64,000 nucleotides of DNA from Phycisphaerae bacterium (GTDB lineage Bacteria; Planctomycetota; Phycisphaerae; UBA1845; PWPN01). Positions 1 to 9,000 of this stretch are shown one piece after another. The position numbers and the translations under genes are program-made. Under the pieces are notes generated by a model. It was not told the origin of the DNA and searched no databases. It saw only the letters and a program-made list of their open reading frames with translations. Location: assembly GCA_018003015.1 (NCBI GenBank), contig JAGNEZ010000007.1, forward strand, positions 1 to 64,000, written 5' to 3'. Within the stretch, counting starts at the first letter, position 1. Every line of letters begins with the position of its first letter.

Positions 1-109
1 CTCCGGCGACAACGTGCGATACATTCGTCGAATCCGTTCGATCACTGTTGCATCCTGCATCCACCCAATATCGGAACAACGCGATCGAACCTATCAACAA
101 TTGTTCAGG

Positions 110-541
110 TTATTCTTTTGCGGGCCCATAGCTATTCTCGAGATCATCCACGAAGCCGTCCGCGTCGGAGTCCACTGACCGGACGGTGTTGTGGGCTCCG
201 GGGCACTCGAACACCCGCAGGTTGGGTGCGTACTTGGGATAGTACAGGCCCATGTTATCGCCGCCCAGATTGTAGTAGGTGGAGGAACTCGGGCCGATAT
301 CGATCTTGGCCGGGTCCAGGGGTGGGATGTAATCCCTGTGCATGTGCGAGTACTGCATCGCTCCGAGACCCAGCTGGGCGAGGTTGTGGAGGCACACCGT
401 TGACTGCGACACGGCCCTGGCCCGGGTCAGCGAAGGGAACAGGACCGCGATCAGCAAGGCGATGATCGCCACCACCACCAGGACTTCGATGAGGGTGAAG
501 CCCCGCCGACAACGTCCGCTGTGCCAGATGCTGTCCCGCAT
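110..541 (-). CDS. prepilin-type N-terminal methylation domain protein, short
   Basis: Type II secretion/type IV pilin-like pseudopilin of 143 residues. The class III leader is explicit: RRG at 12-14 followed by FTLIEVLVVVAIIALLIAV, so cleavage is expected between G14 and F15, with E19 as the conserved +5 Glu. The following CLHNLAQLGLGAMQYS stretch is typical of planctomycete DUF1559-like proteins. Family members usually run 200-300 residues; this one stops soon after FECPG and lacks the usual C-terminal H-x9-DG region, so it may be truncated or a minor form. The start at 541 is chosen over 616 because a GGGAG box sits 8 bases upstream. It begins 30 bases after the gntR stop on the same strand and may be cotranscribed. 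Family call is secure; intactness is not. Confidence 0.75.
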   Translation of the reverse strand: MRDSIWHSGRCRRGFTLIEVLVVVAIIALLIAVLFPSLTRARAVSQSTVCLHNLAQLGLGAMQYSHMHRDYIPPLDPAKIDIGPSSSTYYNLGGDNMGLYYPKYAPNLRVFECPGAHNTVRSVDSDADGFVDDLENSYGPAKE

Positions 542-570
542 GAGGCGTATCTCCCGTTTCCGTCGGACCC

Positions 571-1317
571 TCACACCGTCTCGCTCGGATCTCCCGCCTC
601 TTCGGCCTCCAGCCAACGCAGCTGGCGGTCGAAATGCTCTCGAAGAACGCGTGTTGCCAGGGCATCATCGTGGGCGGCCGCGGCCTCGATCAGCAGCCTG
701 TGCTCGTGCACCGTCCTGTCGATTTCTTCCTGATCGAAGTGGCGCTTGACGATGGCGTCCTCCAGGCTGGGATGGGCGAAGAAGGCCCTGAGGAGTCCGA
801 CCATATTGGACAAGAGCCGGTTTCCTGAGGCGGCCAGGAACATCTCGTGCAGCCTCAGGTCCAGCTCGATGTGGTCACCGTTGCTGCGGGTTGCGGTCTC
901 AAACCGGCTCTGAACTTCGCGCATCCCCGCGATCTGCTCCGGGGTGACACGCTTGAGCACAAACGGCAAGGCGGCCAGTTCCAGCGCGGCTCGGGCTTCG
1001 AGGACCTCACGAAGACTGAGATCGCTGAGGAAGAACTGGGCGACGAGGGCCTCCACCACTTGCTCATAGGCGAACTCGCGCACCCTTGTCCCGCTGCGCG
1101 GGCGGGATTCCAGCAGCCCGCTGACCGAGAGGCCCTTGATCGCTTCGCGAAGGGTGGGGCGGCTGACCTTCAGCTGCCGGGCGAGGTCGTGTTCGCCGGG
1201 CAGACGATCACCAGGCTTCAACCGGTTGGCGAAGATGTAGTTCTTGACCTGGCGTACCACGTGGTCGGCTCGGGTGCCCTGCCTGCGGGTGTTCAGCTTG
1301 TTGGGGGCCTCGGCCAT
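571..1317 (-). CDS. GntR-family transcriptional regulator, FCD (FadR) subfamily
   Basis: DNA-binding repressor or activator of 248 residues. A winged helix-turn-helix spans about 18-80 (KPGDRLPGEHDLARQL, then VSRPTLREAI). A helical FCD ligand domain follows at about 90-235, with D153, H157, H206 and H228 placed as the usual metal/ligand residues. FCD regulators typically sense sugar acids or other carboxylates. The start at 1317 is supported by GAGGAG just upstream; a longer reading to 1512 would run through the operator region. The gene is divergent from the sugar/sugar-acid catabolic block, and both palindromes in the gap match the FadR-type operator, so autoregulation plus control of that block is likely. 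The effector is unknown. Confidence 0.93.
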   Translation of the reverse strand: MAEAPNKLNTRRQGTRADHVVRQVKNYIFANRLKPGDRLPGEHDLARQLKVSRPTLREAIKGLSVSGLLESRPRSGTRVREFAYEQVVEALVAQFFLSDLSLREVLEARAALELAALPFVLKRVTPEQIAGMREVQSRFETATRSNGDHIELDLRLHEMFLAASGNRLLSNMVGLLRAFFAHPSLEDAIVKRHFDQEEIDRTVHEHRLLIEAAAAHDDALATRVLREHFDRQLRWLEAEEAGDPSETV

Positions 1318-1427
1318 CGCACTCCTCTTCGCTCGAGTCGAATGTGGTGCTCGAGCCCACTCCGCCGGGGAACTGCTGAGGTCATGGTACGGGGAGCGGC
1401 CATAAGGGTCAAGAAAAAAAGGTCTAT

Positions 1428-1438
1428 TTGTCTGACAA
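1428..1438. promoter_or_regulatory. FCD/FadR-type operator, copy 1
   Basis: TTGTCTGACAA is a perfect 11-bp palindrome around a central base and matches the FadR-class consensus TNGTNNNACNA. It lies 110 bases upstream of the gntR start. An inverted 13-bp copy (including the flanking TT/AA) occurs at 1511-1523. The match is seen directly; binding by the adjacent regulator is inferred. Confidence 0.75.
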
Positions 1439-1512
1439 TTGAATCGGCAGAATAGGCCCACAAGAGCATATTCTGGCCTTGATTCAGATGCTCGGGTCTG
1501 ATAAGGTCCCAA

Positions 1513-1523
1513 TTGTCAGACAA
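1513..1523. promoter_or_regulatory. FCD/FadR-type operator, copy 2
   Basis: TTGTCAGACAA is the reverse complement of the site at 1428-1438. Centre-to-centre distance is 85 bp, about eight helical turns, so two bound dimers would face the same side of the DNA. It lies 65 bases before the mutarotase-like start, just downstream of a weak promoter-like pair (TTGATT at 1479, GATAAG at 1500), where bound protein could block transcription of the catabolic block. Confidence 0.75.
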
Positions 1524-1587
1524 GTCGAACCTGTGGGCAATTGGATATGTCGCCTCGGTGTACCGCGGCGGAAACGGAGAGCCGAGC

Positions 1588-2583
1588 ATGGCGTATGTTC
1601 GGATCGAAACCGACTGGAAGTACTGTGATTGCAGGGTTTTACGTCTCGAGAGCGACGAGACTCGGCTGGAGATCATGCCGGAGCTTGGTGGGAAGATCTA
1701 TCGGTGGATTGACAAGCAGTCTGACCGCGACGTTCTATGGCAGCACCCCAGGCTCAAGCCCGCGGTGGTGGCCCCGGGCGGGTGTTTTGATGACCGGTTC
1801 TTTGGTGGCTGGGACGAGCAGTTTCCGAACGACATGCCGGGTTGTCATCAGGGTGAGAGCTATCCGGACCACGGAGAGTACTGGACCACGGGGTTTGACT
1901 GGCAGGTCGAGCGTACGGGTGACACGTTGACCCTGTACCTGGTGGCCGAAGGCCCGGTCACGCCCACCCGGATGGAGCGTTGGATTACGGTGACGGCAGG
2001 AAGCCGCACGACCACGCTTCGGTATCGGTTGAGCCATCTGGGGCAGCAGGCCTTCGACTACCTATGGAAGCTGCACCCGGCCCTGAATGTGGGACCTGGC
2101 TGCAGGCTGATCATTCCGGCGGAGCGGGGGCGGCTGGCGCGAGCGGGGTGCGGGCGGTTCTCTGAGACGAGGGTGGATTTCGAGTGGCCTGATGTGCCCG
2201 GGAAGGATGGCAAGCTGATTGACGCGAGCGTCATTCCGGCCGGTTCAGAGGCCTGCGGGTGGGAGATGTTCTACCTTACCCGGCTGCGAGACGGCTGGTG
2301 GGCGATTCTGGACGGCGAGAGCCGGTCTGGTTTTGGTCTGGCGTTTGACAAGACGCTGTTCAACACCGTATGGCTATTCCAGACCTTCGGCAGTTGGCGG
2401 GGTTTGAACGTGGCGGTGGTCGAACCGGCGACCGGCTACCCGGACACTCTGGCGGAGGCGTCGGCGTCCGGGCGTTTGGCCAGGCTCGAGCCGAAGCAGG
2501 TCGTCGAGACGCAGGTCACAGCCACGCTGCTGGCCGGCCGAACCGCCATCAACGGCATCTCACGGGATGGGACGGTGACATGA
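1588..2583 (+). CDS. galactose mutarotase-like (aldose 1-epimerase superfamily) protein
   Basis: Protein of 331 residues from the galactose mutarotase-like fold, which binds sugars in a beta-sandwich and usually interconverts anomers. The N-terminal MPELGGKIYRWID segment, the GGWDEQFPND motif and the late GLAFDKTLFNTVW region fit this superfamily. I do not see the canonical aldose epimerase signature clearly enough to name a substrate. The start at 1588 is preferred over a TTG at 1513 because GGAGAG lies just upstream and the TTG is inside the operator. It is the first gene of the block controlled by the divergent FCD regulator, and its stop overlaps the next start as ATGA. Confidence 0.7.
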   Translation: MAYVRIETDWKYCDCRVLRLESDETRLEIMPELGGKIYRWIDKQSDRDVLWQHPRLKPAVVAPGGCFDDRFFGGWDEQFPNDMPGCHQGESYPDHGEYWTTGFDWQVERTGDTLTLYLVAEGPVTPTRMERWITVTAGSRTTTLRYRLSHLGQQAFDYLWKLHPALNVGPGCRLIIPAERGRLARAGCGRFSETRVDFEWPDVPGKDGKLIDASVIPAGSEACGWEMFYLTRLRDGWWAILDGESRSGFGLAFDKTLFNTVWLFQTFGSWRGLNVAVVEPATGYPDTLAEASASGRLARLEPKQVVETQVTATLLAGRTAINGISRDGTVT

Positions 2584-3344
2584 TGGGCCGACTGCAGGGA
2601 CGAGTGACGATCGTCACGGGTGCAGGTCAGGGGATCGGCGAGGCCATCGCCCGGCGTTTCGCCGAGGAAGGGGCGGCGGTCATTGGCATCGACCGGAACG
2701 TGGAGACACTCGAGGCGGTATGCGCGGCCCTGCCTGAGGCGGTGGCCTGCCCGATCGATGTCACCGATCATCAGGCTATGGAGCGGTGCTTCTCGCAGAC
2801 GGTCGAGCGATTTGGTCGTATCGACGTACTGGTCAACAACGCGGCCACTTCCTATTACGTGCCGGTCGTGGAGACCACGCTCGATCAGTGGCGCGAAACG
2901 CTGGCCGTGAACCTGGAGGCCTACTTCCTGGCCGCGCAGCTTGCGGCCCGCCGGATGATCGAGCGGGGCTGTGGACGAATCATCAATGTGGCCTCGACGC
3001 AGGCGATCGCGTGTGAGCCGCTGGTCGGGGCCTACGCGGCCAGCAAGGGGGGGGTACTCGCCCTGACCCGCAGCCTGGGCGTGGAGCTGGCTCCGCACGA
3101 CATTCTGGTGAACGCTGTGGTTCCGGGGTGCATTCACACGCCGATGAGCGTCATCAACGGGATTGACGAGACCCAGACGGAGTTGTTCAAGGAATGGTAC
3201 GTAGGCCGCCGGAAGATCCCGCTCGGCCGGCCGGGTGAACCTCACGAAGTTGCCGGGGTGGTGCTTTTTTTGGCCTCCGACGACTGTCAGTACATGACCG
3301 GCCAGATGCTGGTCGTTGATGGAGGACTGACGATTACCTTCTGA
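2580..3344 (+). CDS. SDR-family NAD(P)-dependent oxidoreductase
   Basis: Classical short-chain dehydrogenase of 254 residues. The cofactor motif TGAGQGIG is at 13-20, NNAA at 86-89, and the catalytic set is S139, Y152 and K156 (YAASK). D38 after the second strand favours NAD over NADP. The C-terminal DGGLTITF ending is typical of glucose/gluconate-type dehydrogenases. The ATG at 2580 overlaps the previous stop as ATGA; a second ATG at 2583 is an equally reasonable start. In this block it probably oxidises a sugar or reduces a keto-acid intermediate, with the enolase-superfamily dehydratase next in the pathway. The exact substrate cannot be read from the sequence. Confidence 0.93.
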   Translation: MMGRLQGRVTIVTGAGQGIGEAIARRFAEEGAAVIGIDRNVETLEAVCAALPEAVACPIDVTDHQAMERCFSQTVERFGRIDVLVNNAATSYYVPVVETTLDQWRETLAVNLEAYFLAAQLAARRMIERGCGRIINVASTQAIACEPLVGAYAASKGGVLALTRSLGVELAPHDILVNAVVPGCIHTPMSVINGIDETQTELFKEWYVGRRKIPLGRPGEPHEVAGVVLFLASDDCQYMTGQMLVVDGGLTITF

Positions 3345-3378
3345 CGACCGCCCGCGCAGGCGGATGCCGAGGAAACCG

Positions 3379-4545
3379 ATGGAGATTACCAAGATCGAAT
3401 GCCATGTGGTCGTGGTTCCCGATGTCAGCCCGGAGGCCTGCAGCAGTGCCCAGGATGACATTGTGGTTTTAGTTCACACCGACGAGGGCATCACCGGAAT
3501 CGGGGAAGTGGACACGAATCCCTGGGTAGCCCGGGCGATGATTGAGGCCCCGGGAACGCACTGCATGGGACTGGGTCTGCAGGAGATGCTCGTTGGGCAG
3601 AACCCGCTGACGCCGGAAGCCTTATGGGACAAGATGTACCTCGGGTCGGCGATGACCGGCCGCCGAGGGCTAGGCATCTGCGCGATGGGGGCACTGGACA
3701 TGGCCTTGTGGGACATCCGTGGCAAGGCGATGGGCAAACCCTGCTGGCAATTGCTTGGCGGTGCGAAGCAGCCTTTCCTGACGCCGTACGCGTCGTTGTT
3801 GCCCACGGGGCGGACGCTCGAGGAGTACCAGCGGAATTTGGTCCAGAAGGCGATCCAGGCCAAGAACGCCGGTTTCAAGGCCGCGAAGATGGAAGTGTGT
3901 CTCCGCGGCCCGTACAGCCACAACGCGATCCAGGAGAGTAACGAGGCGATCATCGAGACGGTCGCTGCCTGCCGGGAGGCGGTCGGACCGGAGATGACCA
4001 TGATGGTCGATGTGGCCTACGCCTGGTGGGATGCCAAAGAAGCCCTGGGCGTACTGGAGCGGTTGGAGAAGTACAATCTGTTCTTCCTTGAGACGCCGCT
4101 GAACATCGACGATCTGGACGGCTACGCTTTCTTGGCCGAGCGTGCCCCGTTCCGTATCGCGGCGGGCGAGTGGCAGAACACCCGTTTTGAGTTCATTGAC
4201 CTGATGGACCGGGGGCGGATCGACGTTGCCCAACCGGACGTGGGGCGGGTCGGGGGGCTGACCGAGGCTCGGCGGGTGGCTGACCTAGCCGCTGTTCGTG
4301 GCCGGCTGATCGTCCCTCACTGCTGGAAGACGGGCATCGGGGTGGCTGCCTCGGCTCACCTGGCGGCGGCGACCGCGCATTGTCCGTACATCGAGTATCT
4401 TCCGCCGGAGCTGTCCGAGTCGGATCTCCGCAAGGAGCTGGCCGACGACGGACTCAAGATGGACCACGGTCGCGTGGCGTTGCCGGAGCGGCCGGGCCTG
4501 GGGATTGAGCTGAACTACGATGCTCTGCGCAGGTATCGCGCGTGA
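3379..4545 (+). CDS. enolase-superfamily (mandelate racemase/muconate lactonizing type) sugar-acid dehydratase
   Basis: Enolase-superfamily barrel enzyme of 388 residues, likely a Mg-dependent acid-sugar dehydratase. Visible catalytic elements are K170-M-E172 on the second barrel strand, metal ligands D211 (MMVDVAYAW), E238 (FFLETPL) and E264 (AAGEWQ), and a general-base histidine H314 (IVPHCWKTGI). Most relatives carry KxK where this has KxE, which is unusual. The start at 3379 has GAGGA five bases upstream; an in-frame ATG at 3364 has a poorer site. With a neighbouring SDR, mutarotase, transporter and FCD regulator it fits a non-phosphorylative sugar-acid pathway, dehydrating an aldonate to a 2-keto-3-deoxy acid. 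Confidence 0.9.
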   Translation: MEITKIECHVVVVPDVSPEACSSAQDDIVVLVHTDEGITGIGEVDTNPWVARAMIEAPGTHCMGLGLQEMLVGQNPLTPEALWDKMYLGSAMTGRRGLGICAMGALDMALWDIRGKAMGKPCWQLLGGAKQPFLTPYASLLPTGRTLEEYQRNLVQKAIQAKNAGFKAAKMEVCLRGPYSHNAIQESNEAIIETVAACREAVGPEMTMMVDVAYAWWDAKEALGVLERLEKYNLFFLETPLNIDDLDGYAFLAERAPFRIAAGEWQNTRFEFIDLMDRGRIDVAQPDVGRVGGLTEARRVADLAAVRGRLIVPHCWKTGIGVAASAHLAAATAHCPYIEYLPPELSESDLRKELADDGLKMDHGRVALPERPGLGIELNYDALRRYRA

Positions 4546-4607
4546 TAGAGTGGCCGGCATGGCGTTGACATGCGGCGTGGCACGTACCGGGCGCAGAGCG
4601 AGCGGGC

Positions 4608-6041
4608 ATGAGCATGGCGGACTCCACGCACGATCCCGGGCCGGAGGCGGCCGGACAGCTTCGGGCTGATGCCTTGGGCCTGCTCGGCACGGTATCGCTC
4701 ACTGCGGCGTACATGGCTCCAGCCGCGTCGCTGATCGCACTTTTCGGGCCGATGGTGACCAAGGCCGGGATTGGCGTTGGGTTTGTCATGCTGCTGGGCC
4801 TGGCCGTCACCCTCCCTTCGGCGATCAGCTTCGGCGTGATGGCCCGGGAGATGCCGTCGGCCGGTGGAGTATACGCGTGGGCATCGTGCGCGCTGGGCAG
4901 GACCTTTGGCCGGTGGATCGGAATCACCACGGCGATCTACTACGTACTCACCGTCGTGTTCCCGCCGATCGTGTTCGGCCAGCTGTTCAACAACCTGCTT
5001 GACCTGGCCCATCTGCCGACCGGAAAGGGGACGTGGTTGCTGGGTGCGGGGCTGTCGATACTGATCGCCGGATTCGCGACCTATCGCGGGGTGGCGGTTT
5101 CGTCCTACCTGGCTTTTGTACTGCTCATCGTGCAGCTGGTGGTGATGAGTGCTCTGGCGTTGACCTTCGCAATCGTGGCCGGCCGGGAGCAGCATCTGAG
5201 TTGGGCGCCGTTTCTGCCTCCTGCCGGCAGCTGGTCGGGGGCGTTGCTCGCCCTGCCGATGGCCATGCTCTCGCTGATCTGCGACGCGGCCACACCGGTG
5301 TCCGAGGAGACCCGCGATGCGAAGCGGACGATTCCACTGGCCATCATTCTGACGCTGCTGGTGGTCGGCATCTGGAACGTTCTGGCGTTCGGTGCACTCG
5401 GCATGGCTTGTCCTCCTGATCGGCTCATCGATCTGTGCAGGCAATCGGTGGACAACGCGGTTCCCCCGCTGGCCGGTCTCGTCTGGGGCCGGTTCAATGT
5501 GCTGGTGACCGTGGTGGGCATGATTGCGATGATTGGAGCCCTGGTCCCGTGCTCGACGGCCGCCTCGCGTCTGCTGTTTTCGCTGGGCCGTGATGGTACG
5601 CTTCCACGGGGCCTGGCGGCGGTTCACGCCCGGTACCGCACGCCGTGGAACGCCCTGCACATCGTGTTTCTGGCTACGGCCCTGGCCATCATCCCGTTAG
5701 CTCTCATCCGCGAACCCGGCGAAGCCATTGCCTGGTGGAGCCAGGTGATTGCGTGGTTCATTATCGCCGTCTACTTCACCGCCAACCTGTGCAATTTCCT
5801 GTTTCATCTGCGATTTCGCCCGGAGCGGTTCAGTATCGCGTGGAACCTAGTTGCCCCCGCCCTGGCGGCGATCATCCAGCTGGCGGTTCTCTGGCAAGTC
5901 GTGGTTCTCGAGTTGTGGCGTGCGGGATGGATCGGCATCAGTGCCCAGTTTTTCATCGTGGTTGTCTCGGTTCTCACCGCGGGCTGGGTATACACCCTCC
6001 GCGGGTACCGACTGTCGGCGGGTTCAGGAGCATCCCCATGA
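4608..6041 (+). CDS. APC-family amino acid/polyamine-type permease
   Basis: Inner-membrane transporter of 477 residues with about 12 hydrophobic segments, beginning at LLGTVSLTAAYMAPAAS and including the first-helix motif typical of the amino acid-polyamine-organocation superfamily. The family moves amino acids and amines, and some relatives move organic acids. Sitting between a sugar-acid dehydratase and a secreted GH38 enzyme it may import the acid or an amino-sugar derivative, but this is inference. The stop overlaps the following start as ATGA, so the two genes are translationally coupled. Confidence 0.85.
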   Translation: MSMADSTHDPGPEAAGQLRADALGLLGTVSLTAAYMAPAASLIALFGPMVTKAGIGVGFVMLLGLAVTLPSAISFGVMAREMPSAGGVYAWASCALGRTFGRWIGITTAIYYVLTVVFPPIVFGQLFNNLLDLAHLPTGKGTWLLGAGLSILIAGFATYRGVAVSSYLAFVLLIVQLVVMSALALTFAIVAGREQHLSWAPFLPPAGSWSGALLALPMAMLSLICDAATPVSEETRDAKRTIPLAIILTLLVVGIWNVLAFGALGMACPPDRLIDLCRQSVDNAVPPLAGLVWGRFNVLVTVVGMIAMIGALVPCSTAASRLLFSLGRDGTLPRGLAAVHARYRTPWNALHIVFLATALAIIPLALIREPGEAIAWWSQVIAWFIIAVYFTANLCNFLFHLRFRPERFSIAWNLVAPALAAIIQLAVLWQVVVLELWRAGWIGISAQFFIVVVSVLTAGWVYTLRGYRLSAGSGASP

Positions 6042-9000
6042 GATTGCGTGCATCTTTCGCACTGGGAGCGATTTGCCTGGGTTCCCTGGTGACATTCTCG
6101 TCAGCCTTGGCGGCCGACGACACGTTCAAGGACGACTACTCATCCGGGCTGGAGCGGTGGAAACCACTGTTCGCCGACGGCGCCTGGTCGGCCCGCGAAG
6201 GCGTACTCACCAGCGCCGAACCGAGGGCCACTACCGCTCGCCTGGCCAAGATCAAGCCGGTTGCGGACGCGGTGGTTGAGACCGAGGTGCGCGTGGCCGA
6301 CATTGGCCGGCGCAACTTCGGCATCGTCTTCCGGGTCACGGACGACGGCACCTGTCATGCGGTGCGGTACTACGACAGTGGCGACCGGCTGGAACTGCTC
6401 GATTTTGCGGAGGGCCGGCCGCTGGCGGAGCGGATACAGATATCCAAGACCAAGCTCGATCTGAAGGCAGGGCAATGGTACCGCCTCAAAGCGGCGGCGG
6501 TGGATGGTCAGATCGTGGCCAAGATCTGGCCCTCGGGAGCCGCGCGGGAGCCGGATTGGCAGCTTCGAGCCCAGTGCCCGGACAAGCGGGTTGGGCTGAT
6601 CGGCCTGCTGGTCGATGACGGCAGCCGGATCGACTTCGGCGCCGTCCGGATCGCATGGGGTGCGGAGGTGGAGGCCATGCGGAAGCGGTCGGTGGAGGAC
6701 CAGGCCGCACGACTGAAGCGGCTCGAGAATGACCTCAAGCTGCAGGTCGACATCACGCCGTTTGTCGTGAGATCGCAGGAGGGTGCCAAGCGGAGGATCC
6801 TGGTCGGCACGTTGCTCGAGGGCAAACCCGAGCCGGTCGACGGCAAGCTAGAAGCGGTGATGGGAACGATGAAACGGGCCGTTGATCTGAAGGCCGCCCA
6901 ATTCGAGGGCGGGGCTTACGAGCTGCTTGTCCCGGAGCCGCAGGCCACCGCCACGCTGCAGGTGAGCTTGACCACCTCGTTCGGCAAGCGATTCGCCGAT
7001 GAGCAGAAGCTCGACCCGGTGCGCCGGTGGACCTTCCACATGACCCCGCACACCCACTACGACATTGGCTTCACCGAACCGCAGCCGGAGGTCATCGAGC
7101 GGTTGAGCCGGGACATGGAAGCGGCGGTCCGGTTCTGCGACCAGACGGCTGACTGGCCGGCCGAGAGCCGCTATCGCTGGACGGTGGAGGTCAGTTCACT
7201 GTTTCGCAACTTTGCCGAACGGCACGATGAAGCACAAGTGGCCAGACTGATCGAGCTGGTCCGCCAGAATCGCATCGAGATCTGCGGGTACTACCTGAAC
7301 ATGCCCACCGAGCTGGTCGGCCACGAGGAACTCATCCGCTGTCTGTATTACGCCGAGGGCCTCCGCCGCCGATACGGCGTGACCATCGATACGGCGATGA
7401 TCAACGACGTGCCCGGCTACGCCTGGGCGCTGCCGCAGCTGTTCAACGAGTTCGGCATCCACAGGGTGGCATTCCGGGCCAACAGCATTCGCGGCCAGTT
7501 TCTCTGGTTCAGGCCCGGGGCGGTGGAGCGTCCATTCTATTGGGAGGGTCCAGCCAGCCATAGACTCTTCGTCTGGTACACGGACAGCTATAGAGAGGGC
7601 AACTTCTTCCGGGCCCCGGGCCTGCACGAGAACGAGTTCCTGGCGATCATCCGCCGGAACGAGGCTGCGGGCACGTTCGTGGACCACATTCAGCTTCGCA
7701 TGGGTGGTGACAATCTGCCGCCGGAGTTCAACACCAGCAAGAACGCACGGGCCTGGAACGACAAGTATATCTGGCCGAAGGTCGTCGTAGCCACGAACCG
7801 CGAGTATCTCGATCTGCTCGAGAGTCGGTACGGTCCCCGGTGCAAGGCGTACCGCGGCGATATTCCCAGTTGGTGGGCGGAGGGCCCGGCGAGTTCGGCC
7901 GCCGAGACCGGCATCACGCGGCTGCTTCACGACAAGCTGGTTGCCGTCGAGGCCTTGTGGACGCTTGCCCGGCTCGGCCAGCCGGAGGCGACGTACCCGG
8001 CGAAGGAGATCGAGAGGGCATATGACCGCATGATCCACTACGACGAGCACACCTGGGGAGCTTCTTGCAGCATCGACCGGCCCAAGTCTCCGGAAACGCA
8101 GGTCCAATGGCAATGGAAGGCGTCCTGTGCCTATGACGCCCAGAGACTGACCGGCGAGCTGTTTGACCGGGCTGTCCGGCACTTATCCTCCGGTGTCCCC
8201 GCCGCGGGCAAGCCCAGCGTTGCGGTGTGGAACACGCTCACTTGGGCGCGGACCGACGTGGTCGAGTTGGCCCTGGCGGGCACGCCGTTCGAGAACGCCA
8301 CCGGCCTCAAGGTCACGGACACACGGAACGGCGGGCTGGTTGCCTCGCAGCTGGCCGCCGACGGCAAGACCGCATGGTTCATGGCTCGTGAGGTGCCGCC
8401 CCTGAGCCACGTCCGGTACACGATCGAGCCCGCGGAATCCGGCCGATCCGGAGCCGTCGGTCGTCCCGCGACCATCGAGAACCGCTTTTACAGACTCTCG
8501 CGGTCAGCCGACTCCGCTCTCTGGTCAGGCTGCTACGACAAGGAACTCGGTCGCGAGCTGCTCGATCGCAGGGCTCCGTTCACGATGAATCAAGCGGTTT
8601 TCGAGACGGCCATCGGCGGGCGAGCGGCCATCGATCGCAAACAGCCGGTCGAGTTCAAACGCACATCGGCCGGCAGAAACACCCTCGCCAGGAGCCAGTC
8701 GGGGCCGGTTTTCAGTGAGTGGACAACCGAGACTTCACTGCCCACCTGTCCGCGCGTCCAACAGACCGTTCGGCTGTACCACGATCTCAAGACGATCGAT
8801 GTCATCAACGTGGTGGACAAACAGGAGAACTTCGATACCGAGGGGGTCTACTTCGCGTTCCCGTTTGACGTGCCCTCGCCCGACATCCGCTTCCAGATTG
8901 CGAACACGACCATGCGTCCGGGCAAGGACCAGCTCACCTACACCTGCCATGACTTTTACTCTATCCAGCACTGGGCTGACGTCGCCGGCAAGGGTTTTGG

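Noticed and set aside
1513..1587. TTG start for the mutarotase-like gene at 1513.
   Set aside because: It lies inside the operator palindrome and has no ribosome site; ATG 1588 has GGAGAG.
2436..3461. Long minus-strand open frame opposite SDR and enolase genes.
   Set aside because: Low-complexity translation typical of antisense frames in GC-rich DNA, with no start signal or domain.
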